DNA of 44,336 nucleotides from Brucella pseudintermedia (GCF_008932435.1 NZ_WBWE01000020.1:1-44336), one strand, 5' to 3'; positions 7,988 to 17,278 are shown, numbered from the stretch's first letter. Numbers and translations: made by a program. The notes: generated by a model from the letters alone, not told the origin.

Positions 7988-10488
7988 AGCGGAGATTCCT
8001 CTTCAGGTGACGGGGAAACAGCGACCGGCCCGCTGTTCGCTGCTGCGGACGGGTCAAGAACGTTGGTGAGATCGGGAATGAGATCAGCCGCCCAGCGAAG
8101 CTCATTGGCTTCAAGCCATGCTTCGAGGAAATACGGCTTCGCGCCGTCCTTCATGAGCTCGTCGATCAGCGCATGGGCGGCTTTATCGGACGCGGCGCAA
8201 AGGGTGAGCGCGATATGGCCAAGGCCAAGCTCGAACAGCCGGTTGCCACGCCGGGACTGGCAGTAATAATCTCGCTTCGGCGTGGCGCGGGCGACGATTT
8301 CGATCTGCCGGCCATTGAGGCCAAATTGCCGATAGATGGACGCGATCTGCGGTTCGATGGCCCGTTCATTGGCGAGGAAGATGCGCGTCGGGCAGCTTTC
8401 GACAATGACCGGCGCAATCGGAGAAGCCTCGATGTCGGCGAGCGATTGCGAGGAAAAGACAACGGAGACGTTCTTCTTGCGCAGCGTCTTCAGCCATTCC
8501 TTGATTTTCTGCGCGAAGCCGCCATCGTCCAGCGCCCGCCAGCCTTCATCGATGATCAGGAGCGAAGGGCGGCCGTCGAAGCGGGATTCGATGCGGTGGA
8601 ACAGGTAGGACAGTACGGCAGGAGCTGCCCCGGTTCCGATCAGCCCTTCGGTCTCGAACGCCTGCACCGACGCTTCGCCAAGCCATTCCATTTCCGCGTC
8701 GAGGAGACGGCCATAGGGACCGCCGATGCAGTAGGGGCGAAGCGCCTGTTTCAATACCGACGATTGCAGCAGCACGGTCAGGCCGGTGATGGTCCGTTCC
8801 ACGACCGGCGCGGACGCCAGAGAGGTCAGCGCCGTCCAGAGATGTTCCTTCACGTCCGGGGTAATCTCGACGCCTTCACGGATCAGAATATCCACCAGCC
8901 AGTCAGCCGCCCATGCCCGTTCCGGCGTGTCGTGGATACGGCCAAGCGGCTGGAGCGAAACGGTATTGAGGAGCGATGTGTCGTCGGAGAGCGAGCTGCC
9001 CAAATCCTGCCAGTCGCCGCGCATCGCCAGCGCGGCGGCGCGGATCGAGCCGCCGAAGTCGAAGGCGAACACCTGCGATCGTTCGTAACGGCGGAACTGG
9101 AGCGCCATGAGAGAAAGCAAGACGCTCTTGCCCGCGCCGGTCGGGCCGACGACCATCGTGTGCCCGACGTCGCCGACGTGCAATGAAAAACGGAACGGCG
9201 TCGCGCCCTCCGTCTTCGCATAGAACAGCGGCGGCGCGTCGAGATGGTCGTCTTTCTCCGGCCCGGCCCAGACCGCCGAGAGAGGCATCATGTGGGCCAG
9301 ATTGAGCGTGCTGATCGGCGGTTGCCGGACATTGGCATAGACATGGCCGGGAATGCTGCCCATCCATGCCTCGATCGCGTTCACCGTTTCCACGATGGCC
9401 GTGAAGTCATGGCTCTGGATGACCTTTTCCGCAAGGCGAAGCTTCTCATCAGCAATGCGCGGATCGGCGTCCCAGACCGTGACGGTGGCGGTCACATAGG
9501 CTTCGCCGACCTGATCGGAACCGAGATCCTGCAAGGCCGCATCGGCGTCGGCCGCCTTGTTGGCGGCATCCGAATCCAGAAGAACGGATTGCTCGTTGGT
9601 CAGGACTTCCTTGAGGATGGCGGCGATGCTCTTCCGCTTGGCGAACCATTGGCGGCGGATTTTCGTGACCAGCCGGGTTGCCTCTAGCTTGTCGAGCATG
9701 ATCGCCCGCGTCGACCAGCGATACGGAAAGGCGATCCTGTTGAGATCGTCCAGTATGCCCGGAAAGGTCACGGTCGGGAAACCGATCACGGTCAGGGTGC
9801 GAAGATGAAAATCGCCCAATCTTGGCTCCAGCCCACCGGCAAGCGGCTGATCGACCAGGAGCGCATCGAGGTGCATCGGAGTTTCGGGAACGCGGACACG
9901 ATGGCGCTTCGTGGAAATGGTGGAATGCAGGTAGGTCAGTGTCTCGGCATCATCGAGCCAGTCCGCTTCCGGCACGAACCCTTCGACCAGATGAAGGACA
10001 CGATCCGTCCTGTCGATAAAACCTTTCAGCAATTCCCACGGATCGACTCCGGAGCGTTCGCGGCCCTCGTAAAGCCAGCCCTCCATGCGCGAGGCTTCTT
10101 CGGCGGGCGGCAACCAGACGAAGGTGAGATAATAGCTGCTTTCGTAAAGAAGGCCGCTTTCCTCGAATTGCTCCCGGCGCTCAATATCGAGAAGCGCCGA
10201 TGCTGAATCGGCAAACAGGCTTGTCGGATATTCGGTGGCCGGGTTGCGCTGCGCTTCGACGAAGATCGCCCAGCCGGAGCCGAGACGGCGAAGCGCGCCG
10301 TTGAGCCGTGCGGTGGTGCCGACCAGTTCGGACGGCGTGGCACTGTCGAGATCGGGACCACGGAAACGGGCCGTGCGCTGGAAGCTGCCGTCCTTGTTCA
10401 AGACGACGCCCGGTGCGATCAGGGCGGCCCAGGGCAGGAAGTCGGCAAGGTGTGAGGAACGCTTGCGATATTCGGAGAGATTGAGCAT
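7984..10488 (-). CDS. trbE: Conjugal transfer ATPase TrbE (VirB4-like)
   Basis: TrbE is the large VirB4-type ATPase that powers assembly of the secretion channel at the inner membrane. The 834-residue product contains VVGPTGAGKSVLLSLM (Walker A, near residue 445), FDFGGSIRAAALAMRGDW, and SLLIIDEGWRALDDGGF (Walker B, near residue 640), followed by VVFSSQSLADIEASPIAP, all diagnostic. I use ATG 10488, seven bases after GAGGAGA; a GTG at 10503 overlapping the trbD stop is possible and adds five residues. The C-terminal end reads EEESPL and overlaps trbJ. Confidence 0.96.
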   Translation of the reverse strand: MLNLSEYRKRSSHLADFLPWAALIAPGVVLNKDGSFQRTARFRGPDLDSATPSELVGTTARLNGALRRLGSGWAIFVEAQRNPATEYPTSLFADSASALLDIERREQFEESGLLYESSYYLTFVWLPPAEEASRMEGWLYEGRERSGVDPWELLKGFIDRTDRVLHLVEGFVPEADWLDDAETLTYLHSTISTKRHRVRVPETPMHLDALLVDQPLAGGLEPRLGDFHLRTLTVIGFPTVTFPGILDDLNRIAFPYRWSTRAIMLDKLEATRLVTKIRRQWFAKRKSIAAILKEVLTNEQSVLLDSDAANKAADADAALQDLGSDQVGEAYVTATVTVWDADPRIADEKLRLAEKVIQSHDFTAIVETVNAIEAWMGSIPGHVYANVRQPPISTLNLAHMMPLSAVWAGPEKDDHLDAPPLFYAKTEGATPFRFSLHVGDVGHTMVVGPTGAGKSVLLSLMALQFRRYERSQVFAFDFGGSIRAAALAMRGDWQDLGSSLSDDTSLLNTVSLQPLGRIHDTPERAWAADWLVDILIREGVEITPDVKEHLWTALTSLASAPVVERTITGLTVLLQSSVLKQALRPYCIGGPYGRLLDAEMEWLGEASVQAFETEGLIGTGAAPAVLSYLFHRIESRFDGRPSLLIIDEGWRALDDGGFAQKIKEWLKTLRKKNVSVVFSSQSLADIEASPIAPVIVESCPTRIFLANERAIEPQIASIYRQFGLNGRQIEIVARATPKRDYYCQSRRGNRLFELGLGHIALTLCAASDKAAHALIDELMKDGAKPYFLEAWLEANELRWAADLIPDLTNVLDPSAAANSGPVAVSPSPEEESPL

Positions 10489-10499
10489 CGGCCGTCTCC

Positions 10500-10781
10500 T
10501 CACACGCTGAGATGCGCGGGATAGCGCAGGTGGCGGCGGCCGACGTCCACGAATTGCGCGTCGCGCCGTGCCGCCCAGACGGCGGCAAAATGCCCGATGG
10601 CCCAGATGACCAGACCGGCGATCCAGAGGCGAAGGCCGAGGCCCACGGCTCCGGCGAGCGTGCCGTTGACGATGGCGATGGCGCGGGGAGCGCCGCCGAG
10701 CAATATCTGCTCGGTCAGCGCCCGGTGAACCGGCGCAAGGAAGCCGCGCACCTCTTCCTGTTCGGAAAGCAGCACCGTCAT
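10500..10781 (-). CDS. trbD: Conjugal transfer protein TrbD (VirB3-like)
   Basis: A protein of 93 residues starting MTVLLSEQEEVRGFLAPVHR, with APVHRALTEQILLGGAPRAI, the conserved N-terminal face of TrbD/VirB3, and two adjacent hydrophobic stretches at about 40-75 (VNGTLAGAVGLGLRLWIAGL and VIWAIGHFAAVWAA). TrbD is a small inner-membrane partner of the TrbE ATPase. The start at 10781 overlaps the trbC stop, and the stop lies just upstream of trbE. A longer frame up to 11276 is open only because the DNA is GC-rich. Confidence 0.93.
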   Translation of the reverse strand: MTVLLSEQEEVRGFLAPVHRALTEQILLGGAPRAIAIVNGTLAGAVGLGLRLWIAGLVIWAIGHFAAVWAARRDAQFVDVGRRHLRYPAHLSV

Positions 10782-11116
10782 CAGACGAGCGCTCCGCCGC
10801 CGAAGGAGAAGAAGGACAGGAAGAAGCTCGATGCGGCGAAGGCGATCGACAGGCCGAAGACGATCTGGATCAGCTTCCGGAAGCCGCCGCCGGTATCGCC
10901 GAAGGCGAGCGCAAGGCCAGTGGCGATAATGATGATGACGGCAACGATCTTGGCGACCGGACCTTCGATGCTTTCGAGAATCTGTTCCAGCGGTTCTTCC
11001 CACGGCATCGAAGAGCCGGAAGCGTGGGCGGGTGCGGCCATCAGCAGCGTGACGGACGCAAGCGCCGTCGCCTGCGCAAGACGGGCGTGGAAACGGCGAA
11101 GGACAGGCGTGATCAT
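10781..11116 (-). CDS. trbC: Pilin TrbC (VirB2-like)
   Basis: TrbC is the pilin that builds the conjugative pilus. The 111-residue precursor begins [20 protein letters not shown], has a signal peptide ending near APAHASGSSMPWEEPLEQIL, and then two hydrophobic helices (VAKIVAVIIIIATGLALAFG and LIQIVFGLSIAFAASSFFLS) joined by a short DTGGGFRK loop, as in VirB2/TrbC pilins. ATG 11116 follows AGGAG by about seven bases and overlaps the trbB stop. It ends FFSFGGGALV. RP4 TrbC is processed into a cyclic peptide; whether this one is, the sequence does not show. Confidence 0.94.
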   Translation of the reverse strand: MITPVLRRFHARLAQATALASVTLLMAAPAHASGSSMPWEEPLEQILESIEGPVAKIVAVIIIIATGLALAFGDTGGGFRKLIQIVFGLSIAFAASSFFLSFFSFGGGALV

Positions 11117-12132
11117 AGCGATTCTCCTTTCGGGAGCGATTGGGTTTCTTGCTGAGGGTTGGCAGGGGAAAGTTGAGCGGAAAGGGTCCGATAATCGCCG
11201 GTGGCGGGATCGATCCCGTCGACGAGGGCGATTTCCGAAAGGCGGCGGGCGGAGCCTCGGCCGGAAAGAACGGCAATGACGTCGATCGTGTCGGCGATCA
11301 GAGCCCGCGGGACCGTGATCACCACTTCCTGCACGAGCTGTTCGAGCCGGCGCAGCGCGCCGATCGCCGTATTGGCGTGGATCGTGCCGATCCCACCCGG
11401 ATGCCCCGTTCCCCATGCTTTCAGGAGATCGAGCGCTTCACCGCCGCGCACCTCGCCGACAGGAATGCGGTCAGGACGCAGACGAAGCGACGACTTCACC
11501 AGATCGGAGAGCGACGCCACGCCGTCTTTCGTCCGCATGGCGACCAGATTGGGAGCCGCGCATTGCAGTTCGCGGGTATCCTCGATCAGCACCACGCGGT
11601 CGGCGGTCTTGGCGACTTCGGCCAGAAGCGCATTCGTCAACGTGGTCTTTCCGGTGCTGGTGCCGCCGGCGACAAGGATGTTCTTCCGCTTTTCGACGGC
11701 GATGCGCAGCACGTCGGCCTGTTGCTGCGTCATGATCCCGCCCGCCACATAATCCGACAGGGTGAAGACGGCGACCGCCGGCTTGCGGATCGCGAAGGCG
11801 GCGGCCGTGACGACGGGCGGCAACAGCCCCTCGAACCGCTCGCCGGTCTCCGGCAGTTCGGCCGAAACGCGGGGATTGCCCGCATGGACTTCCGCGCCGA
11901 CATGGTGGGCGACCAGCCGGACGATGCGCTCGCCGTCTTCGGGCGACAGAACCTCGCCGGTATCGGCAAGACCGTCCTTCAGCCGGTCCACCCACAAGCG
12001 ACCGTCAGGGTTCAGCATCACCTCGACAACGCCAGGGTCTTCGAGATGGCGGACGATCGACGCGCCAAGCGCCGTGCGAAGCATCCGCACGCTGCGAGAG
12101 ATCACGTCCCGGTCATGATGGTGATGTGCCAC
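11113..12132 (-). CDS. trbB: Conjugal transfer ATPase TrbB (VirB11-like)
   Basis: TrbB is the VirB11-type hexameric traffic ATPase and the first gene of the operon. The product has [20 protein letters not shown] near the start, [20 protein letters not shown] (Walker A, about residue 160), [11 protein letters not shown] (Asp box), [19 protein letters not shown] (Walker B region) and [18 protein letters not shown] (His box). I use the GTG at 12132, giving [18 protein letters not shown], 339 residues; an ATG at 12198 would add 22 residues that do not resemble the family. The stretch of histidines after the start is natural. A putative control sequence lies 119 bp upstream of the start at 12251-12268. 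Confidence 0.95.
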   Translation of the reverse strand: MAHHHHDRDVISRSVRMLRTALGASIVRHLEDPGVVEVMLNPDGRLWVDRLKDGLADTGEVLSPEDGERIVRLVAHHVGAEVHAGNPRVSAELPETGERFEGLLPPVVTAAAFAIRKPAVAVFTLSDYVAGGIMTQQQADVLRIAVEKRKNILVAGGTSTGKTTLTNALLAEVAKTADRVVLIEDTRELQCAAPNLVAMRTKDGVASLSDLVKSSLRLRPDRIPVGEVRGGEALDLLKAWGTGHPGGIGTIHANTAIGALRRLEQLVQEVVITVPRALIADTIDVIAVLSGRGSARRLSEIALVDGIDPATGDYRTLSAQLSPANPQQETQSLPKGESL

Positions 12133-12250
12133 GATGGTCCCCGTTTCCGGCCATCCGCAACACGGTCGGATGGCGACGGGGACAATCAAGAAAGGCACAA
12201 TTCGCGCCTTCGCAACAAGATTATTTCAGATTTCGTAGGCGGTCGTAGAG

Positions 12251-12268
12251 GGTCGAAAAAATACTTGC
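12251..12268 (-). promoter_or_regulatory. 18-bp sequence shared with the traG upstream region (trbB copy)
   Basis: On the minus strand this reads GCAAGTATTTTTTCGACC. It is identical to 29023-29040, 102 bp ahead of traG, while this copy is 119 bp ahead of trbB. Similarity continues weakly on both sides. Two identical 18-mers at similar distances from the first genes of the two transfer operons suggest a common promoter element or operator. Which protein would bind it (the LysR, CopG or XRE proteins of this window are candidates) is inference. Confidence 0.6.
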
Positions 12269-12324
12269 GGCTCTCGGCGCGTCAAAGGCGCATGGTGCGG
12301 CGTAGGCCCGACGCCGCAACCGAA

Positions 12325-13212
12325 TCAGCATTTCGGTTTCAGGGTATCCAGAAACGCTTTGAGAACTGGATTGGCGTTATCTGGCTTCCAGCAGGCGATG
12401 TAACCGAGGCGAGTGGCACCACTTCCATCGTGAACCGGCCTATAGGTAACACCAAGCCCTGTTATGCCCGAAACGGCCTCGCATTGCAGGCTGATCCCTT
12501 GCCCGCTGCCAACTTCGCTCAAGATACTCTCACGGCTCAATCGTCTCGTGACGATCTCCGGGTGATCCGACGGCGCGGCAAGATGGCGAAGAAGGATGTT
12601 GCGAATATCCGGCCCCGGATCGTGATGGCTGACAAGGAACCGCTCCCCTTTCAGTTCCGGCCAGTAGATGATCTGCTTTGCCGTAAGCGGATGGTTCTCC
12701 GGAAGCGCCACAACCAATTGCTCCGACCATAGGGCCATGGAGTCCAGCAGGTTCAATCTCCCCACGTCACCAAGAATGACTGCCACATCGATTGCGCCAG
12801 TGCTCACCCCTGCCCTGAGTTCCATATAGGACAACTCTATCGGCTCCACCTCTATAGCCGGATTGCCCTGGCGGAATTCGTGAAGGGCCATGCGCAAGCG
12901 TCCGGTCGAAAGCGATTTATAGAAACCAATAACAATATGGCCAAGTTTCCCGGCTTTGCTCGCTTTGGCCCGTTCCTTGAGGCGTTGAACATCCTCGACA
13001 ATGCGCCTCGCGCCAATAATGAATTCCTCGCCGCTCGGGGTGAGACGTGCTCCGGTCGAAGCACGGTCGAACAGGGGAATGCCGAGTTCGTCCTCGACTT
13101 CCTTGATCCGTTTGCTGACGATCGGTTGCCTGACATTGAGTTCATTCGCGGCGGCGCTGAAACTGCCATTTCTGGCGCTCACCACGATGTAATGAAGATG
13201 GCGCAGTTCCAA
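12325..13212 (-). CDS. LysR-family transcriptional regulator
   Basis: The 295-residue protein has an N-terminal winged helix-turn-helix at about 1-60 (MELRHLHYIVVSARNGSFSA, then ELNVRQPIVSKRIKEVEDEL and GIPLFDR) and the two-lobe ligand-binding domain of LysR regulators from about 90 to 290. It lies between the iron cargo and trbB, all on the same strand. Tn4371-like ICEs carry a LysR-type gene close to the trb/traG genes, so this may be a backbone regulator of transfer; it could instead belong to the cargo. LysR proteins often control a divergent gene, but no divergent neighbour exists here. The ligand cannot be predicted. Confidence 0.88.
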   Translation of the reverse strand: MELRHLHYIVVSARNGSFSAAANELNVRQPIVSKRIKEVEDELGIPLFDRASTGARLTPSGEEFIIGARRIVEDVQRLKERAKASKAGKLGHIVIGFYKSLSTGRLRMALHEFRQGNPAIEVEPIELSYMELRAGVSTGAIDVAVILGDVGRLNLLDSMALWSEQLVVALPENHPLTAKQIIYWPELKGERFLVSHHDPGPDIRNILLRHLAAPSDHPEIVTRRLSRESILSEVGSGQGISLQCEAVSGITGLGVTYRPVHDGSGATRLGYIACWKPDNANPVLKAFLDTLKPKC

Positions 13213-13306
13213 TCCTGTCCTCCCTTCCCGATCCGGGCTATGTATTGTTTGAATTACGTCTATGCTCGCTCCTGAAATGGGTCTTCGGTCCGGTTGAAGA
13301 ACCGGC

Positions 13307-13924
13307 TTATTTGGCCAGTTCCGCGACCCTGCTCATGGCCGTGGTGAAACCGTTGAGCGACACGGTGAAGGTCGGAGCCTCGCCGCCGCCATTGCGCGTG
13401 GCGGTGACAACCAGCTTCTCACCCTTCTTCATCGCGTCGGTGGCAACCGTCGGGAAGCTGACAGGCACGAGGCAACCGGCAGGAACGCAGGTCGAGAACC
13501 GCGCACCTTGTCCAAGGTTCTGCTCGTCCAGCTTCAGCTTCACGCCGTCGTCCAGATGCAGGCCGAACGGCAGCAGAAGGACGCCGTTGGTCTGCCCGTT
13601 CGCCGGTGGCTGAAGGTCTATGGCGAACAGGCGCTGGCCGGTCTGGCTGTTGCCCTGTTCCTGGCTGAACCCGCAACGCTTGCTGTTATCGGCAATGGCG
13701 CAATTGACCGTCCAGTCGCCATAGACTTCGCTGATGGAAGCCGCGCCATTCGGCAGCGAGATGGCGGGCTTCTTGTCATCCTGCACCGGCGCTGCGGCAA
13801 GTGCGCGATCACCCTTGCTACTGGGTTGCGCTTCTTGCGCACAGGTCGGCGCAGCGGCAAGCACGATGGCCGTGAGAACAGTGGCGATCATGGAAGAGGT
13901 CGGAATCGTGTGCGGCATGTGCAT
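13307..13924 (-). CDS. Invasion-associated locus B (IalB) family secreted protein
   Basis: A protein of 205 residues with a signal peptide (MIATVLTAIVLAAAPTCAQ) and the IalB pattern: YGDWTVNCAIADNSKRCGFS with a cysteine pair, QRLFAIDLQPP, LLLPFGLHLDDGVKLKLDEQ and ARFSTCVPAGCLVPVSFP with a second pair. Between the signal and the domain is a short linker ending in KPAISLPNGAAS. IalB-like proteins are periplasmic or surface-associated in Hyphomicrobiales; the founding member was linked to invasion in Bartonella, but most relatives have no known role. It is the last gene of the iron cargo, 44 bp after tonB. A role in envelope function or iron uptake is only suggested by position. Start could also be ATG 13918. 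Confidence 0.85.
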   Translation of the reverse strand: MHMPHTIPTSSMIATVLTAIVLAAAPTCAQEAQPSSKGDRALAAAPVQDDKKPAISLPNGAASISEVYGDWTVNCAIADNSKRCGFSQEQGNSQTGQRLFAIDLQPPANGQTNGVLLLPFGLHLDDGVKLKLDEQNLGQGARFSTCVPAGCLVPVSFPTVATDAMKKGEKLVVTATRNGGGEAPTFTVSLNGFTTAMSRVAELAK

Positions 13925-13968
13925 GTCTTTCGTTTCGTACTGGATGCGATATTTTCAACTTGGCCCGC

Positions 13969-14925
13969 TCACCTGACGGTGAAGCGCACCGGGGCTGTAA
14001 TGGTCTTGTTGACACCGGCCGGCGGGGCCGGAACCGGAGATGCGCGCCGGACCATCTCGACCACTTCGTTGTCGAGATCGGGGAAACCGGACGAACGGGC
14101 AAGGCTGGCGGAGAGCACGTTGCCGGCATCGTCTATGCGGAAGCGCACATAGGCCGTGCCTTGCTCTCCCCTCGACCGTGCCCCGGACGGATAGCGCTTG
14201 CGCCGTTCCAGATGCGCCATGAGGCGCGATTGCCATTTAGCAGGCGAGGCGGAGCCAAAACCCATGCCCGCCGTTCTCTGGTTCGCCGCGTTGCGGTTCG
14301 ATTGTCGGACCTGCGCCGCCGCTTCCGTGGATGCCTTCGATGACGGGGCCGGTTTCTTGCGCTCTGGCTTCTTCGCCACTTCCTGCTTTTTCGGCTTCGG
14401 TTTCTCGACCGGCTTCTTTTCCTCCGGCGTCGGACGGATGACCGGAATCGGAACCTCGACATTCTCAAGATCGGTCAGTATCTGCTCCTCGACGGGATTG
14501 ATCTCCGGTTCGGGTTCGGGTTCTGGCTCCGGTTCCAGTGTTTCCACCGACTCCGGCTCGGCTTCCGCGATTTCCTCGACCGGCTGTTCCGGCTGGATTT
14601 CCGCCGGGGTCGGCTGCTCGACGAGCTCCTCCGGCTGTTCTACCGGCTCAACCGTATCGCTCTTCATCTCCAGCGAATTTTCCATCTGCTCGGAGATTTC
14701 GTTCGCATCTGTGTTGATCGCTTCCGGCTCGGCGGCAAGCTCGATCATGATTGCAGGCGGCGGGGCGTTGTCGGCCATCTCGACCGGCATTTCCCGCGTG
14801 ACCCATGCGGCACCGCCGACATGGACGGCCAGTGACACGAGACCGGCCGCACCCCATAAGACCATCTCCAGCCGGGAAAGCCCTTCTCTGCCTCCTACAG
14901 TCGTTGATATAGGCGAATCAGCCAT
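13969..14925 (-). CDS. tonB: TonB energy-transducing protein
   Basis: TonB carries energy from the inner membrane to outer-membrane receptors. The 318-residue product has one membrane helix at about 21-43 (MVLWGAAGLVSLAVHVGGAA), with the SxxxH-type pattern (SLAVH) that contacts ExbB/ExbD, a long proline/glutamate-rich spacer at about 55-165 with alternating E-P units, a lysine/proline part (KPVEKPKPKKQEVAKKPERK), and a C-terminal domain from about 220: RLMAHLERRKRYPSGARSRG, GTAYVRFRIDDAGNVLSASL and SSGFPDLDNEVVEMVRRASP. It ends with FTVR. It is ten bases downstream of the Rrf2 gene. No exbB or exbD is in the window, so it must borrow the host's. Confidence 0.94.
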   Translation of the reverse strand: MADSPISTTVGGREGLSRLEMVLWGAAGLVSLAVHVGGAAWVTREMPVEMADNAPPPAIMIELAAEPEAINTDANEISEQMENSLEMKSDTVEPVEQPEELVEQPTPAEIQPEQPVEEIAEAEPESVETLEPEPEPEPEPEINPVEEQILTDLENVEVPIPVIRPTPEEKKPVEKPKPKKQEVAKKPERKKPAPSSKASTEAAAQVRQSNRNAANQRTAGMGFGSASPAKWQSRLMAHLERRKRYPSGARSRGEQGTAYVRFRIDDAGNVLSASLARSSGFPDLDNEVVEMVRRASPVPAPPAGVNKTITAPVRFTVR

Positions 14926-14934
14926 TGCCAGCGC

Positions 14935-15477
14935 TCACCGCTGAACCGGCAATGACGATCTGCGCGCCTGCTCGATGACAAAGGGCCAGTGGCCGGCTTC
15001 CGTCTCGCGAACCGACTTCACCAGCCCGCAATCAAAACAAGGAAGATGAGAAACCTGCTTGCCGGTGGAAGCGTGTTGCAGCGGGCCGGATATGAGATCG
15101 GCAATGCTGTATCGGTCCATGAAGGTGAGGAACGTAGCTTCGGCCGCTCCGACGATTGCGGCGAAGGCCGGAATGGTGGCGTTATGCCCGGAAAGATCGT
15201 CCCTGCCTGCATGACGCACGAGATCAGGCTGGACGCGGCGCAGCACGTCGCCGAGAAGGATTTCCGTTGCCGGGACAGCAAGGGCGATACCACCCTGACG
15301 GCCGCGCTCCGTGCGCAGAAAGCCTTCATGTACCAGCAGATTGACCACCTGGGCGGCATAATCCTTCGACGTGGCCGATGCCTCCGCCGCCTGCAAGGTC
15401 GTGATCTTCCTCATCTGTGAGCGGGCGCAGGCGACAAGAACACCGATGGCGATTTCGGACTGGCGGTTGAGACGCAT
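14935..15477 (-). CDS. Rrf2-family regulator lacking the usual Fe-S cysteines
   Basis: The 180-residue protein opens MRLNRQSEIAIGVLVACA, with a winged helix-turn-helix and AAQVVNLLVHEGFLRTERGR QGGIALA, the typical Rrf2 recognition and wing parts. ATG 15477 follows GGGAGG by seven bases; the ATG at 15483 would be too close to it. In iron-responsive relatives (RirA, IscR, NsrR) three cysteines bind an Fe-S cluster about residues 90-110; here that stretch reads DLVRHAGRDDLSGHNATIPA and has none. A CxxC (LPCFDCGL) occurs later, about residue 150. So it may sense iron differently, use the late cysteines, or respond to something else. It lies between the ABC exporter and tonB and may control the cargo. 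Confidence 0.88.
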   Translation of the reverse strand: MRLNRQSEIAIGVLVACARSQMRKITTLQAAEASATSKDYAAQVVNLLVHEGFLRTERGRQGGIALAVPATEILLGDVLRRVQPDLVRHAGRDDLSGHNATIPAFAAIVGAAEATFLTFMDRYSIADLISGPLQHASTGKQVSHLPCFDCGLVKSVRETEAGHWPFVIEQARRSSLPVQR

Positions 15478-15493
15478 CGGCATTCCTCCCTTG

Positions 15494-17278
15494 CTATTCG
15501 CCGGCAAGCGGCGTGACGGACGATTTTCGGTCGTTGGCGACAGCGAAACGGTCGCTGCCCTGCGCGGCATGAAGCTGGCGGTAACGGCCATCCTTGCGGG
15601 CCAGCAATTCCGTATGGCTTCCGTGTTCAACGATCCTGCCATCCTCGACCACGACGATGCGGTCGGCATTGGCGATGGTCGCGAGCCGATGGGCGATGAC
15701 CAGCGTCGTGCGCCCCTCGGAAAGCTCTGCCAGAGATTGCTGGATGGCCCGCTCCGTCTCGGTGTCGAGCGCCGAGGTCGCCTCATCGAGGATCAGGATC
15801 GGCGGGTTTTTGAGAAAGATGCGGGCGATGGAGAGGCGCTGCTTCTGCCCGCCCGACAGTTTTACGCCGCGTTCGCCAATGATCGTGTCGAGACCAGCGG
15901 AAAGCGAGGAGATCACGCCATCCAGACGGGCGCGTCGGGCCGCGTCGACGATCTCCGCTTCGGTGGCATTGAGACGGCCATAGGCGATGTTCTCGCGGAT
16001 GGTGCCGGCGAACAGGAACACGTCCTGCTGCACGATGCCGATATTCGAGCGCAGCGACTTCAAGGTCATGTCACGGATATCGATGTCGTCAATCGTGATC
16101 GCGCCGCCCGTCACCTCGTAGAAGCGCGGCAGCAACGAGCATATCGTCGTCTTGCCCGCGCCGGACGGGCCGACGAAGGCGACGGTCTCTCCGGCACGGA
16201 TTGACAGGTTCAGCTCCTCGAACACCGGCTTGTCCGGGCTATAGCCGAAACGAACATCACGATAGTCGATGTCGCCGTTCAGCCGCTCGACGGAACGGGC
16301 TTCCGGTCGATCAGCAATATCCGGCCTTGTGTCGAGGAACTGCGTATATCGCTGGAAGCCGGCGATGCCCTTCGGGTAGCTCTCAATGATCGAATTGATC
16401 TTGTCGATTGGCCGGAAGAACACACCAACCAGCAGCAGGAAGCCGACGAAGCCGCCAGCGGTCAGCTCGCCGCGCACAACGAACCATGCGCCGGCCAGCA
16501 TGACCACCACCTGCACGAAGCGCATCGACAGGTATGAGAGCGACATGGACGCCGCCATGACCTTGTAGGCTTCGAGCTTGGTGGTGAGATAGTTGCGGTT
16601 GTTCTCGGCGAACAGTTTTCGCTCGTGATCCTCATTGGTGAAGGCTTGCACCACGCGGATGCCGCCGACATTCTCCTCGATGCGGGCGTTGAACTCGCCG
16701 ATCCTGCCATAGAGCGCATGAGAATTGGCAGTCATGCGCTTGCCGTAAAGCGTGGTGACGACCGCCGTGACCGGAACGATGGTCGCGGTGATCAGTGCCA
16801 GCGGTACATGCACCCACATCATCAGGAAGAATGCCCCGATCAGGGTCATGAGAGCGATGAACAGGTCTTCCGGGCCGTGATGGGCGACCTCGCCGATTTC
16901 CTCCAAATCCTTGGTCAGCCTTGCGACCAGATGGCCGGTCTTCTGATTGTCGAAGAAACCGAAGGAGAGCTTTTGCAGATGGTCGAAGGCTTTCCTTCGC
17001 ATCTCCGTCTCGATCTTCAGGCCGAGCATATGGCCCCAATAGGTGACGATGATCTGGAGACCGGCGTTGACGAGGTAGATGACGAACAAACCAAGAGAGG
17101 CCAGCGCGATCATGCCGATCTGGTTGGTCGGAAGCAGGCGGTCGATGAACAGCGTCACGGCGACGGGAAAGGCCAGTTCCAGCAGGCCCGCAACCACAGC
17201 ACTGGAGAAATCGAGCGCGAACAGGCCATGATGCGGACGGTAATAGGCGGCGAAACGCTTCAGAAGATCAGTCACCAT
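15494..17278 (-). CDS. ABC transporter, fused membrane and ATP-binding domains (exporter type)
   Basis: The 594-residue protein has a type-I exporter membrane domain of six helices in the first 310 residues (with LSFGFFDNQKTGHLVARLTK, the coupling-helix region) and a C-terminal nucleotide-binding domain: VAFVGPSGAGKTTICSLLPR (Walker A), GVKLSGGQKQRLSIAR (signature) and ILILDEATSALD (Walker B). ATG 17278 after AGGAG is the natural start, overlapping the upstream ATPase gene by eleven bases. As a half-transporter it should act as a homodimer. Proteins of this type placed next to siderophore uptake genes can export siderophores or, in IrtAB and YbtPQ, import ferric siderophores despite the exporter fold. 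Direction here is not decided by sequence. Confidence 0.9.
   Translation of the reverse strand: MVTDLLKRFAAYYRPHHGLFALDFSSAVVAGLLELAFPVAVTLFIDRLLPTNQIGMIALASLGLFVIYLVNAGLQIIVTYWGHMLGLKIETEMRRKAFDHLQKLSFGFFDNQKTGHLVARLTKDLEEIGEVAHHGPEDLFIALMTLIGAFFLMMWVHVPLALITATIVPVTAVVTTLYGKRMTANSHALYGRIGEFNARIEENVGGIRVVQAFTNEDHERKLFAENNRNYLTTKLEAYKVMAASMSLSYLSMRFVQVVVMLAGAWFVVRGELTAGGFVGFLLLVGVFFRPIDKINSIIESYPKGIAGFQRYTQFLDTRPDIADRPEARSVERLNGDIDYRDVRFGYSPDKPVFEELNLSIRAGETVAFVGPSGAGKTTICSLLPRFYEVTGGAITIDDIDIRDMTLKSLRSNIGIVQQDVFLFAGTIRENIAYGRLNATEAEIVDAARRARLDGVISSLSAGLDTIIGERGVKLSGGQKQRLSIARIFLKNPPILILDEATSALDTETERAIQQSLAELSEGRTTLVIAHRLATIANADRIVVVEDGRIVEHGSHTELLARKDGRYRQLHAAQGSDRFAVANDRKSSVTPLAGE

Noticed and set aside
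11140..12732. Plus-strand open frame of 530 residues opposite trbB and lysR
   Set aside because: Antisense to two well-supported genes and without any family signal.
14500..14600. GGTTCxGG-type tandem repeat
   Set aside because: It is coding low complexity, the Glu-Pro spacer of TonB, not an independent repeat.
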